DNA of 64,000 nt from Nigrospora sphaerica. Taxonomy: Eukaryota; Ascomycota; Sordariomycetes; Amphisphaeriales; Apiosporaceae. This document shows positions 33,731 to 43,733 of the stretch, piece by piece. How positions within the stretch are numbered: position 1 is the stretch's first letter; every line of letters starts with the position of its first letter. The translations under genes were made by a program, and so were the position numbers. The stretch covers positions 186,001-250,000 of the forward strand of contig JAGVVL010000009.1 in assembly GCA_018287875.1 (NCBI GenBank), written 5' to 3'. The notes under the pieces are model-generated. The model was not told the origin of the DNA. It was given only the letters and a program-made list of their open reading frames with translations, and did not search any database.

Positions 33731-36274
33731 CTATTTCTCATGCTGTAACACGTCCATCGAACTGGTACGTTCTAGCCTTTTTTGGATGAGACTCTCAACC
33801 ACGGGAATCCACTTCCAGACATCGGTCATATCCTCGTTCGTACTGCTTGGAGCTTCAACCTGCTGGCTGACCACATCCATCCATCGATCAATGCCAGACC
33901 ACTGAAGAATATGGCCTCCAAGCGCGAGCGTTTGCGCCTCCTGAACCCGGAAGACGCAGTGGATTGTGCCAGAAGGAAAGAAGATGGTCTGCCCCGGCTT
34001 CAGTATCCAGTAGCGCCAATGTTGTCCTGCATCGTAGTGCTCAGTGTCGCCCATCCACGCTGTACGCTGTTCGCTGGTGGGATGAGACATCCATGCGAAG
34101 CCAAACAAACCTTCCTGGATGGTGATCCATGTAGCGAGACCATGGCTGTCCATGTGGGGGGCTGTACAATGCCCTCCTTCGGACAGGAGGGCCCAATGTT
34201 CAAGGTCTCTCCACACAACCCACTCTTCTCCACATGCCACAGTCCTCTCGGCCCTATTTCCTTTCAATACCTTGTCGCGTATCCGAGCCAGAAGCTGGCA
34301 GTTCCGTCCCGTCAGGAAGTCGAGCAGTGTGGAAGGCAATGGGCAGCTGCAGTCCAGTACATTCCATGGGTCGTCCGACTTCGCTGAAGAGAGGAATCGC
34401 TCCTGGACTTGTCGTATACTCCGGGATTCATACGAGCTCTCGTTGGCTCTGCGAGAGGGTATCTGGACAGAGACCATCTGATCATGATCTTCGATCCACT
34501 CGAAGAACTCGGTAATTGGCCTCGCTGGGGGCTTCCACTGGAAGTGCTGCTGCCGCTCCGTAATGATAGGCACGTTGGGGGTCGTGTTGTCAAGAAGAGC
34601 CTTGGCTTGATGTCCGTCCAAGAGGTGTAGTTCAGTCATCCCGTTCTTCTCCGCAATAGGGTGCTTGCAGTTTCGTAGAATGGGAAGGAGGCATCGAGCG
34701 GTTTGGCAGCTCCGGCTGGCAGGGGCTTCCTTCGTTCTCTGGAGCGTTTCGACGATAGCCTGCGCAAGATACGTCTCGTCGGACACCCAATCACACACAG
34801 GGCGCGCGCTATGGTCTTGGATACGCGACAATCCAACATCAGCGGACAGTAAGGGATGGGTAACCTGTTGCCGTTTGGCCGTGCCGAGCTGTGGAGTGTC
34901 GGACGGTACCGAAGCCGCACGCTGTCTTTTCGAAGGCATCGCAGAGGTTTCCATCAATGCTGTTGGACAGCTTTCTGTCGCACCTGATAGCCTATTGATA
35001 AGTGACTTCAGTCGATCCGTGTCTAAACTACGTTTTATCAAGGATGAGAGGGCCTTCTCCCTTTTCCTAGCCGATCTTCGTACATGGCCATTGGTCCGTC
35101 TCCATCGCTGCGAAGGGGACGATGAATCACTCGTTGCGCTCGTCCTTGTCCATTGCTTTTCGTATTTTTCTGGCTGCTGAAGGCTCTCACACAACGGATC
35201 CCCAACGGAAGAAATGTCGCAGCTGTCTTTCCGCGAAGTGCCGCTAAGCCCATTGCGATTTGGACCTAGACCAGCTGCCTCATAATGGGTTGTCTCCTCA
35301 GGCGCAGCCCCACACTTGCTACAGCAAACGCTGGCGGCAGTGTCGCTTGCTTCGGTCGTGCAGTCTGTCTCGGTGGTGTTCTTTGATGCATCTGAGGCTG
35401 TGTCGCTTCCGGAATCCGTGCCTGTGTTTGTTCCATCTGTCGTGTTCCCGCGGGTGTCGTGTGTGGGACGCGGTGTCTTGTTCGTGTCGCTTATACTTGT
35501 GGTCTTCACCATATTCGCTCTCCGGTATATAGCTGTATCAATGCCATGAGGATGAATGGCAAGACCACTGCTACCGTTGAGTTCTTGACCAGAAATGTCC
35601 TGTGGGATGAGAAGACCGTGTTGATCAAAGCCGTAGCCGTGTGGCAATTCTCTCTCGGCCAGCAGTGTGCAGGGAAGCGGCACTCTTTCTGGGTCGTTCT
35701 GCTTTGTAAAGGGACTGTCACTCTTCCACAGCCTCGCATTGACCAAATCGATCCGTTCGATGGGATGAACGAAACAGTGCCTCCCGTACTTGGACAACTC
35801 GATGCGCCGGCGCACTAGCTGTTGAAGTCTCGGCAACGCCTCGGTCTTCCATTTCCGGTGTTGGCTTGCGGTGGCGGCGAATTGGATAACGAAGCTGATT
35901 CCTTGCCCTTCACAGTAGCGTTGGACCACGTCCTGTCCCCAGTATTCGGTAGCCTTCTTCAACCTCTGGCGGATCTTCAATCCCTCGGCCGCGGTACTGG
36001 TAAACTTTCGCCATCTGGCATCTAGCTTTTGGGCTTTGTATATTGCTGACTCGTAAAATGCTCGTTCGTAGAAGGCGAATTCGATCTGTAATGTGCTTTG
36101 GATACCAAGCAACTGGTCGCGCTTTTGCTGGCACAGGTCGTATTTCTTCTCTTCGTCGTCGCAAGAACGGATGACACTCAAGAACCGTTCCACTTGGATC
36201 GCTTTGGGTTCGCCGAGTAGTAGGATCCGCTCCTGAGCGTCCGGATCGATGGAGTTGGTTGCTGATTGATTCAT
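33731..36274 (-). CDS. JmjC-domain protein
   Basis: A single 847-codon frame. The first ~200 residues are helical and charged. The middle is Ser/Thr-rich and probably disordered (with CCSKCGAAP and basic RRSARKREKALSSLIKR patches). The C-terminal ~250 residues form a JmjC double-stranded beta-helix. TAPHMDSHGLATWITI supplies the HxD iron ligands (about residues 706 and 708). WYWILKPG-type sequence (here RYWILKPGQTIFFPSGTIHC) supplies the distal histidine near 771, followed by LALGGHILQWSGIDRW. The metal triad is thus complete, and iron/2-oxoglutarate-dependent hydroxylase or demethylase activity is possible; the substrate is unknown. No PHD, JmjN or ARID module is visible. The start follows directly after the upstream stop region, and the frame has no break. 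Confidence 0.85.
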   Translation of the reverse strand: MNQSATNSIDPDAQERILLLGEPKAIQVERFLSVIRSCDDEEKKYDLCQQKRDQLLGIQSTLQIEFAFYERAFYESAIYKAQKLDARWRKFTSTAAEGLKIRQRLKKATEYWGQDVVQRYCEGQGISFVIQFAATASQHRKWKTEALPRLQQLVRRRIELSKYGRHCFVHPIERIDLVNARLWKSDSPFTKQNDPERVPLPCTLLAERELPHGYGFDQHGLLIPQDISGQELNGSSGLAIHPHGIDTAIYRRANMVKTTSISDTNKTPRPTHDTRGNTTDGTNTGTDSGSDTASDASKNTTETDCTTEASDTAASVCCSKCGAAPEETTHYEAAGLGPNRNGLSGTSRKDSCDISSVGDPLCESLQQPEKYEKQWTRTSATSDSSSPSQRWRRTNGHVRRSARKREKALSSLIKRSLDTDRLKSLINRLSGATESCPTALMETSAMPSKRQRAASVPSDTPQLGTAKRQQVTHPLLSADVGLSRIQDHSARPVCDWVSDETYLAQAIVETLQRTKEAPASRSCQTARCLLPILRNCKHPIAEKNGMTELHLLDGHQAKALLDNTTPNVPIITERQQHFQWKPPARPITEFFEWIEDHDQMVSVQIPSRRANESSYESRSIRQVQERFLSSAKSDDPWNVLDCSCPLPSTLLDFLTGRNCQLLARIRDKVLKGNRAERTVACGEEWVVWRDLEHWALLSEGGHCTAPHMDSHGLATWITIQEGLFGFAWMSHPTSEQRTAWMGDTEHYDAGQHWRYWILKPGQTIFFPSGTIHCVFRVQEAQTLALGGHILQWSGIDRWMDVVSQQVEAPSSTNEDMTDVWKWIPVVESLIQKRLERTSSMDVLQHEK

Positions 36275-36994
36275 TGCATTGGATTTGCAGAGCAGAATTG
36301 GGAAGACGGATGGATAAACATCGCATTGGGGTTGTCAAATCTCTAGGGAGGTAATAATGAAGTCTCCGATGCACTAACCCTATTAAGGCAGGTGTACAGG
36401 TGCACGGCTGCTCCACCGCGAGATACCTTTCCTCAGATTTATTATCCGTGCGCAAGCTTCTGCTAGCAGCTGACGTGTCATAGCACTAAGGCACTAACAG
36501 CGGACCTTCGCACTGGAGTGAACCTAAAACACTAAGGGAAAGCCGCTTGAGCTGGTTGTTCTAGGGTTGCCAATAATAATAATTGTTTGACGTCATCGGC
36601 GGCTGAGAAGCAGCCACAACCTCCCGAGGGGTATGAGACGTGGGTTAGCTGGTTTCCAGTGCGACCTTCTTTCCACAGTAGCCGAATCATGTCTCCTGGA
36701 CTCAACATGCTGCAGCCGGTGGTCGCTACGGTTCGAACCTCCCGACTCATTCTTTCGTTTCTTAATCTTTGCTAAGTGGCCCCCTTCTGTGGCCGCCGGT
36801 GATGAAAGGCGGCGAGTCCTCTGGTTCGGTGATAATTAAATCCTTCATCGCCACCGCACCATCACAGCTTAACGCACTCACTCACGCCCCCTTCACGTCT
36901 AAAATACTCGCTCATTGCCATCGCTTCATCACTCTCTTTCACAGCAACATGACCCGTTGCTCCCGTTGAATTTCTCTTCACCCCACCCCATCTA
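36275..36994. other. Intergenic region, nothing recognised
   Basis: It holds the 5' flank of the JmjC gene and short frames only. A GGTTCGAACC motif at 36727 was checked and is not part of a tRNA fold. Confidence 0.45.
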
Positions 36995-38022
36995 AAGCCC
37001 CCACAGAATAAAACGTACGCCAAGCCCCTCATCGTCTCCACCGCCGCCGCCAGCCTGGGTCCCACTGTCCTGGCCCAGGGCCAGGGCCAAGACGACGTCT
37101 TCGAACTCGACTGCGGCAGTAACAATTATTACGGCTATGGCTACGGTGGTAACAACGGCAACAGTGGAAACAATGGAAACAGTGGAAACAACGGCGGTAA
37201 CATACTCGACGACTTCCAGGACATCGTCAATGCCTTCACCGACATCCCAAACCTGGGCTTGAACGGCACCACTGACCCCAGGAAATAGCACATCAACTGG
37301 CTTGCATGCACGTGTCCCCATCAGGACCTCTTCCAGCACATCCACGACATCGTGTGTCTGGAACAGGACCTTCGCAACTTGTCACGCTTGCAGGAGATCG
37401 GAGGTATAGGTCAGATAAGGAATGTAGAAGTCGCCCCGAGCCTTCTAAGTGAGACCCGGACTGAAGACCTAGTTAAATACAGGTAGAGGAGTGGAGGGTC
37501 CCCTTGTAAGCCCTTTGGTCGCTGGTTGGTCAGGTCAGGTGACCTGCAGACCCTGAATCTCTACTTCAGGGGTCTCTTCAGCGCGACACAACTCGATGAG
37601 CGGAAACCAGACGTTGATAGATATTGAGCAGCATGTTTTGTGCCATGCTTAGCCCTTTGTGAGTCTGCCCTCATTTCTTTCACCTTCTCTCCTACCCCCC
37701 TCCTCAAATCACCCTTTCTCGGGCTTTCGGGAGGACCTCGGCCCGCGGGAAGTACTGACTCATATATTCGATACAGCTGGACCTGACGCACGACAACCTG
37801 CTGATGAATACTGAGAACAAGGCGTCGATACTTCTGGGCGCCTTCCAGGGCGGTGGCAACACGCCAGCAACGCTGACAGCCTTCGGTGCACGGCTAGCTG
37901 CAGAGCTACGAGCCCCTGAGCGCCGTAACCGACGAGGTCGCGCCCATCTACCAGGACGTCCCATGTCGCACAACATGGTCTCCAACGTTGTCCAGCAGGT
38001 CCTCGGCACTTTGGGCCTCTAG
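36995..38022 (+). pseudogene. Broken gene for a small secreted protein
   Basis: The plus strand reads a signal-peptide-like segment (KTYAKPLIVSTAAASLGP then TVLAQG), then an Asn/Gly repeat with GYGYGGNNGNSG, then ILDDFQDIVNAFTDIPNLGL. The frame meets TAG at 37286 and continues open with HQDLFQHIHDIVCLEQDL and RNLSRLQEI. A segment at about 37585-37664 (NQTLIDIEQHVLCHA) also contains a TAG and leads to a GTGAGT donor. A TACTGACTCAT branch and ATACAG acceptor open the last exon at 37777 (LLGAFQGGGNTPATLTAFG, ending VVQQVLGTLGL at 38022). No ATG precedes the signal segment in frame. Missing start plus two TAGs indicate a pseudogene of a secreted, cysteine-containing protein. The minus-strand 117-codon ORF here is its antisense. 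Confidence 0.6.
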
Positions 38023-38388
38023 ACGACAGGGGGAAGGGGTTTGTCCCTCTTGGATGTGCATGACAGATGGAGGGACGTTGGTGTGTGAATGGGAGGAAGA
38101 GGGAGACGGATGGATGGTGGGACGACAGACGGAAACACGAGATAACGATCGGGTAACACGACATCGTATAGTGTTTAAATCGCCAATCCAACCGATTGCA
38201 CTCAAGCTTTCATCTCTTGGTTTGACTTGGTTTCTTATTCAGTGCCGTCTGTTCGTTCTTGCTTGATGGACCCTAACGCACTCTCGTCTCGTCTATCGAT
38301 AGTAGTCCGAGGCAGCATAGCTAGCAGCTATCCTGTCTTTAAGACATATTAGTTACCAGTGCCCATAGAGGAGTGCATAAACTCGGCA
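38023..38388. other. Short intergenic space
   Basis: 3' flanks of two convergent units; nothing recognised. Confidence 0.5.
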
Positions 38389-39399
38389 TTAACGGGTCGC
38401 TCTTGGTCGTCCACGTTTTGCGAAATACTTGCTTCGCCCGCCTCTGCTTTCCCAATATCCATGGAGCAGGTCCGGGCAAATGTTCTTTAACTTTGATTCC
38501 ACCTCCATGGTCGTATGCGCCCGGGTTGCGGGATACCCCACCCACTGCACTTCAAGTATGAACCCTTTCTTGTGTTTCTCGTGCTTCAAGATCTTGAAGA
38601 CGTGGTAGGACTCTGGAAGTGAAGAGTCCCTATTTCGGAAGAGAGCCTGGGTTCTTCCGCCTTGCATCCCCCAGTATTCGTATAATGTGTCTGCAGCTCC
38701 CTTCTGAATTTCTTCTTCATGTTCGAAAGTGGCTTCTTCCGATGCATCGGCCCACTTGACAAGCAACTCGATTCTGCCGTCTGGAAGTCTACGGTGTCCC
38801 AGGAGTTTATCCAGCTCTTGCTCAACTTCCACGGTATCTATGCTCTCGACTCGTTTCGGGGGGTCATTGGCTGCGTTGTCTTTTTCGCTGTTGTCCAAAG
38901 GCCTCGAGCCCTTTGTAGTGGATCTAGGAGCGGATTCCCTGTTCTGAAAGAGTTCTAGCGATAGGAAGGCAATTAGATGTACTGCGATGTTGTAAGGCTG
39001 GAACACTGAACTGACCCGAGTTACCCATATCGGCCAATGGGACCACTGGTCTTCGGTCATTTTGGGCCGCATCATTAGTCCTGGACTGTGTTCGTCGCAA
39101 CGTTGATGTAGATGCCTCATTGTCTATCCGGCCGGAGTGTCCACGCTTTCTTTGATCGTGTTGTGCTGTAGTATAACGTCAATTGACAAATCCGGCAAAG
39201 GTTCCACTATCTCGACTTACAAATGTTGCTCGTCGGCGAATATCGCGATCGGGCGAGTCGTGCTGGTAGGGGGACATTATTAGTCGCGTTACCTTCGGTT
39301 ATGCCCGGAGCTTGAACACTGGGACCCAGTGGCTTGCCTACCATCGCCCCTAGGGGCATCAAAGGCGTCTGCTTTGCGCTTGGCTCTAGTGTTTGTCAT
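38389..39399 (-). CDS. Double-chromodomain protein, four exons
   Basis: Exons 39399-39342, 39262-39221, 39165-39016 and 38954-38389 are separated by introns of 79, 55 and 61 bp and encode 271 residues starting MTNTRAKRKADAFDAPRGD. The introns have GACTAAT, AATTGAC and TCTAAT branch-like sites, and all four joins keep the frame (total 816 bp). The N-terminal ~100 residues are basic and polar. Two chromodomain-like modules follow. The first contains IELLVKWADASEEATFE and ends TLYEYWGMQGGR; the second contains FILEVQWVGYPATRAHTTME and ends LLHGYWESRGGR. The shared YWxxxGGR ending shows an internal duplication. It ends in a basic tail (KRGRPRATR) consistent with nuclear location. The function is presumably chromatin binding. 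The first intron's donor GTAGGC is weak; the last exon alone is secure. Confidence 0.75.
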
Positions 39400-40430
39400 G
39401 ATTTTGGGCCGTTGTTTTACCCTCTGCCGCTGGTCTGGTTGCTTGGAAGAATTCGATGACGTCGTTCATGAGATTAGTCGTGGTTGAGCACGGAGGACTG
39501 GGTCAATCAATCACTTTTATCGTTTGGACCCAAGTGCCCGCTGGAATCAGACTAGCGAGAAGCGGGGCGGAAATACTAAGTCCCTACGTCCACTACTCCA
39601 TATCCACTAGGCTGGCATAGTCAGACTCTAAACCTTCCCTGCGGCGCTCGCTGGATATCGTCTTGGTCGAGAACGTAGCGAGGTGCTATCACTACGTTCA
39701 TCCCCTGGGGCCGCCGCACCGAGATGGGCATTGATGAGGGATTTCAGGGGCTTGGCGCAACCGGAATTTTCCCATCTCCGCTGGCAGCTCCACCAACACC
39801 CCAGGCGGCGCGGGATCGCCGACAAATCAACGGCCGTGAAGACCCTCGTCCCCATAGAGGGAGGGATTCAGGCACGGCCATATTACAACGAAGCATTCAG
39901 TATACCCATAAAATATAGTATGCGTATAGAATGTCGTTGTGCACGGGTCATTCAAGCAACAATTTGCCCTCGCTACGGTAACGCTTGAAAGCCGAAGTGC
40001 TACCTCTTTGGCCGTGCCGCCAGCCCGATCGAGTAATTTAAGTCAAGTCTCCAACTGCTATCCCCGAGTAACCTCACCTTTGCTAGAACGGCATGCATTA
40101 GCGTCGAGTGGTGAACCAGGCGAGTAAAGTCTATTAGCTATAGTCATATGAAACATCACTGTTTTAACGGGCATACCTCTCTCACCGCCCATTATGCCCG
40201 GCATAGTAGCAGCAGTGATGTAACGTTGGTCGATCCGAGGGACGTCCAGGGGCCGAGCTCAAGCTATGGCCAGGCGACGCAAAGACGCGTCTGCCTCCTG
40301 GTGGAAAGCAAGAGGAGCGAGAAGAATATCAGTCTAGTGCAATCAAGGTAGCTTGTCTGTTTGGATTGCGCACAGCATATAGCGGGTTGGTCGGCTCGCG
40401 AACGAACCTACGGCTTCCCACTAAGGCTCG
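39400..40430. other. Intergenic region, nothing recognised
   Basis: Only short, motif-free frames on both strands. Confidence 0.45.
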
Positions 40431-40780
40431 CTCTTCTGTTTATGGATCGTTTCAACTTCCAAATTGACCATCAACTGCTGATACGGTGTTTCTCTATGGT
40501 TATATCGAATAGAGAACCGAGAATCGATAGAAATACTGTTGAGGCGTGTTCGAGAGCTTGAAGAACGCAATCGGCCAGCACGACAACGCGCTGAAGGAGC
40601 AGACCGACGGTCCGATGAAGCAGAACAGCTCAACCAGCCAGCAACCCTCTCGAATGCCTTGGAGTGTGCCACCGGCTCGTGTTCTCCAAGCTTTGAGTCG
40701 AGACCGATTGCAGCCTTACCTCGAAGGGCTCCGTATCTCACGGTTCCTTGCAATGAGTGAGTCTGCGCGTCCATGCCGAT
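40431..40780 (+). pseudogene. Truncated, diverged copy of the 41241 gene's 5' end
   Basis: It reproduces the promoter-proximal DNA and first ~90 codons of the downstream kinase-like gene. TTCTGTTTATGGATCG and AATTGACCATC align with the sequence at 41165-41205. The coding part reads RVRELEERNRPARQRAEGAD then EAEQLNQPATL, corresponding to RIRELEEHSRRERQRAEEAD and ESEQLNRQTTL. It lacks the four 42-bp coiled-coil units and loses homology after codons for LRVETDRSLTSKGSVT, before the nuclease-like region. No usable start remains. Confidence 0.75.
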
Positions 40781-41240
40781 CTTGTAGGCTTCCAGGGTCG
40801 ACTTACGAATCAAGTTTGATCCATGATCAACAGCACCCGTTCCCGGGTACTCGACCCTACAACTGGTAGCCCTGTTTATAGGTGGTCTGGGTGCCTTTCT
40901 ATTGGTAGGAACGCGTACGGTGTGTAAAAGAGCAGTGAGGCGTATGGGATCAAGAACTGAGGGGTTAACCCTTTTTGGGAATATTGGTACCACCAACTCC
41001 CTATAAGGCATAGTTTATGCGCGAGCCACAACAACAACAGCCGGTTGCTGTGGCTCACGCAGAGCGCATGCCTCTGGGGAGCATAAAGTGGGTCACCAGA
41101 GGATCAGCCGGTGAATGGATCCATGGGCTTCCCACGCAAGACCTACGCGTGACATAGCTTGTTCTTCTGTTCTTGCATTGTTGTAACTTTCGAATTGACC
41201 ATCCCATCATGACACAGTGCTGTTCCACTGTACTACGAAA
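40781..41240. other. Spacer between copy and parent gene
   Basis: Holds the 5' flank of the kinase-like gene; nothing further recognised. Confidence 0.4.
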
Positions 41241-43733
41241 ATGGAGGGTCAAGAATCAACGGAAGAGTTACTGAAGCGCATCCGAGAGCTTGAAGAGCAC
41301 AGTCGACGAGAACGCCAACGCGCCGAGGAAGCAGACCAACGCGCCGAAGAAGCAGAACAGCAACGTCAACTAGAACGACAACGCGCCGAAGAAGCAGAAC
41401 AGCAACGTCAACTAGAACGACGACGCGCCGAAGAAGCAGAACAGCAACGTCAACTAGAACGACAACGTGCCGAAGAAGCAGAACAGCAACGTCAACTAGA
41501 ACGACGACGCGCCGAAGAATCAGAGCAGCTCAATCGCCAGACAACCCTCTTCGAATACCTTGAAGCGTGTCACCAGCTTGTGTTCTCCAAGCTTCGAGTC
41601 GAGACCGATCGCAGCCTCACCTCGAAGGGCTCCGTCACCAATCCGCGAAACAAACACTGCCCGGCGCGCCTCGTCCCTTGGTCGGACTTCCTCGATCGGC
41701 AGAGGGATGTCTTCGGTAGCATTCACTCGCTGTACCCGACCGCGACCCGAGCTTTCGAAAGCGTGGGATTCTTGCGCGGCCTCGGGGAACGAATCGCACG
41801 AAAACGGATTGCCAATGAGAAAGATCTGGAATACTTCCAGCACATTAGTGTGGAGGACCCAGTGCGGTCGATCGTTGACCACCTCGTCTCCGTAGTCGAG
41901 GTCCGGGAGGCATTCGACCTCGGGGAGGGGATTATCTTCGAGAACCATCCGAACGCCATCAGCGACGTCGCCGAGGAGATTGTCGACCGCCGTGCTGCTC
42001 CGGCGCGGCCTAGCACGCCCGAGCAAGCGCCCATCGACCGGGCCCAACTGCGACCCGACCAGATCTGCGTATACCGGCAGGATGAGGGCTCTTCGACCCG
42101 ACGGGTTATGTTGTACATCAACGAATACAAACCCCCGCACAAAATCACGCCGCAGCACCTCCGCGCTGGGCTTCGTCCCATGAACATCTACGACGAAGTC
42201 GTAAATCGGCCCACGATCCCGACGCGCGACGATCCGGTGGCGTTATTTCAATATCATTCCGAGCGACTGGTCGCGGCCGTCATTACGCAGACCTTCCACT
42301 ACATGGTCGAGGGCGGCCTGGAGTACGGCGTGATCACGACAGGAGAAACCATCGTGTTTCTGAAGATGGACTGGTCGGATCCCACCACACTCGCGTACCA
42401 CCTGGCCGAACCGGCGGCGGAAGTGCTCGCGCACCCGCGTGACGGTTGCTATTGCACAGCGGTTGGCCAGATGCTTGCTTTCAGCCTAATGGCTCTGGAC
42501 CCTGCCGGGGAGAGGCGGTCCCACGGGCAAGACGAGCGGCGGTCGGCCATGACGCGCCTGAATACCTGGTCGGAAGACTACGAGGCCATCCTAGGGTCAA
42601 TGCCGGTGGAGGAGCGAAAGGCCCCGCCTTCCTCGCCCGCGTGGGAGCCAGAAACATACAGCAGTGAGGATCGGTCGCCGCGGGTCCGTCCAACCAAAAA
42701 GAGACGGAGGACGCGGGGGGATTCGACAGTGCTAGCCTCACGAGGACGGTCGCCTGATTCCTCCGACGAGGAAGACACACGGCCATCGCCCACGACACCG
42801 ACACCCGCCGAGCCGAGGTCCCAAAGTGAAAGAGAGCGGCCGAGCAAACGAAAGCTTGCCCATCGTCTATCCGATAATGACGGCGCGGGAGGCTCTTCGC
42901 GTGGCAACCGTGAACGGAATGCGCAGTATTGTACACAGAAATGCCTTCTTGGACTGATCGACCAGGCTCTACTCGATGAGCACTGCCCTAATGTGGCACT
43001 TCATCGTGGTCATTGCGATGGAGTCCACCACCCCATCAGCCACAACGATTTCTTGACGCTGCTTCGCAGCCAGCTCGAACAAACGTTGGACGACGGCATC
43101 GAAAAGCTCGACAAGGGCGGAGCGCGGGGCGTCCTCTTCCGCGTGACTCTCACGGCCTATGGCTATACCTTTGTTGGGAAGGGCACCGTTCCCGAGTTTA
43201 TTGAGGATCTCGAACACGAGGCCACGGTCTACGCGCGTCTGCGGCCGGTGCAAGGTAAGTGTGTGCCTGTTTTCCTCGGGACAGTCGACCTACGTGCGAT
43301 ATCGCGTACATATTACTACGACTTCCGGGTGCGAATCCAGTACATAATGTTTTTGTCCTGGGGCGGTGAGAGCGGGACGCCAGCCGAGGGCACGATTGGC
43401 AACGAAGATCTAAGCCGACGATTGCTCCATTCGCTCCGCAGCTTGCACGCCTGTGGAGTCGCCCACCGAGATCTCCGGCCCCCCAATGTGCTAGTCAACA
43501 GGGAGACGGGGCAGATTATGATTATTGATTTCGAACGAGCTTTTCTGATGGATCCGCCTCGCCCCCCTCTTGCGTCGCTGGCGCCGAACAAGCGGAAGCG
43601 TAGCATAGACAATGGCGGAGCTGCTGGCAAGAGAGTGAGTCAAGGTTCTTTGGTAGGGAAGGGCCAACAATTGCTACGCGACGACACGCAGGCTGCCATG
43701 GCGTTGTTTACGTGGCAACCAAGTAGTTCTTAA
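41241..43733 (+). CDS. Coiled-coil / nuclease-like / kinase-like fusion protein
   Basis: ATG 41241 gives 830 residues in one exon. Residues 1-100 form a strongly charged coiled coil containing four 14-residue units. Residues about 110-420 form an alpha/beta domain with the strand VMLYINEYKPPHKI, whose E-x-K (E295, K297) resembles a PD-(D/E)XK nuclease core, followed by YGVITTGETIVFLKMDW. A low-complexity linker (residues 460-570) with KKRRRTR may be a nuclear signal. Residues about 590-800 resemble a protein kinase: FVGKGT, LEHEATVYARL, CGVAHRDLRPPNVLVN (catalytic loop near 741) and IMIIDFERA, where DFG is replaced by DFE. The kinase domain is short and lacks an evident glycine loop. Nuclease-plus-kinase fusions are known among eukaryotic effector-like (Crinkler-related) proteins; that comparison is my inference. 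A truncated copy of its 5' end lies upstream. Confidence 0.75.
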   Translation: MEGQESTEELLKRIRELEEHSRRERQRAEEADQRAEEAEQQRQLERQRAEEAEQQRQLERRRAEEAEQQRQLERQRAEEAEQQRQLERRRAEESEQLNRQTTLFEYLEACHQLVFSKLRVETDRSLTSKGSVTNPRNKHCPARLVPWSDFLDRQRDVFGSIHSLYPTATRAFESVGFLRGLGERIARKRIANEKDLEYFQHISVEDPVRSIVDHLVSVVEVREAFDLGEGIIFENHPNAISDVAEEIVDRRAAPARPSTPEQAPIDRAQLRPDQICVYRQDEGSSTRRVMLYINEYKPPHKITPQHLRAGLRPMNIYDEVVNRPTIPTRDDPVALFQYHSERLVAAVITQTFHYMVEGGLEYGVITTGETIVFLKMDWSDPTTLAYHLAEPAAEVLAHPRDGCYCTAVGQMLAFSLMALDPAGERRSHGQDERRSAMTRLNTWSEDYEAILGSMPVEERKAPPSSPAWEPETYSSEDRSPRVRPTKKRRRTRGDSTVLASRGRSPDSSDEEDTRPSPTTPTPAEPRSQSERERPSKRKLAHRLSDNDGAGGSSRGNRERNAQYCTQKCLLGLIDQALLDEHCPNVALHRGHCDGVHHPISHNDFLTLLRSQLEQTLDDGIEKLDKGGARGVLFRVTLTAYGYTFVGKGTVPEFIEDLEHEATVYARLRPVQGKCVPVFLGTVDLRAISRTYYYDFRVRIQYIMFLSWGGESGTPAEGTIGNEDLSRRLLHSLRSLHACGVAHRDLRPPNVLVNRETGQIMIIDFERAFLMDPPRPPLASLAPNKRKRSIDNGGAAGKRVSQGSLVGKGQQLLRDDTQAAMALFTWQPSSS
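41343..41510 (+). repeat. 4 x 42-bp coiled-coil repeat
   Basis: Four consecutive 42-bp units encode AEEAEQQRQLERQR, alternating with AEEAEQQRQLERRR. The alternation suggests that the latest expansion duplicated an 84-bp pair. Confidence 0.95.

Noticed and set aside
36722..36740. GGTTCGAACC, a tRNA B-box-like motif
   Set aside because: No A-box at proper spacing and no cloverleaf can be folded around it.
36992..37345. Minus-strand 117-codon Val-rich ORF
   Set aside because: Antisense of the broken secreted-protein gene, whose plus strand shows a signal peptide, Asn/Gly repeat and splice sites.
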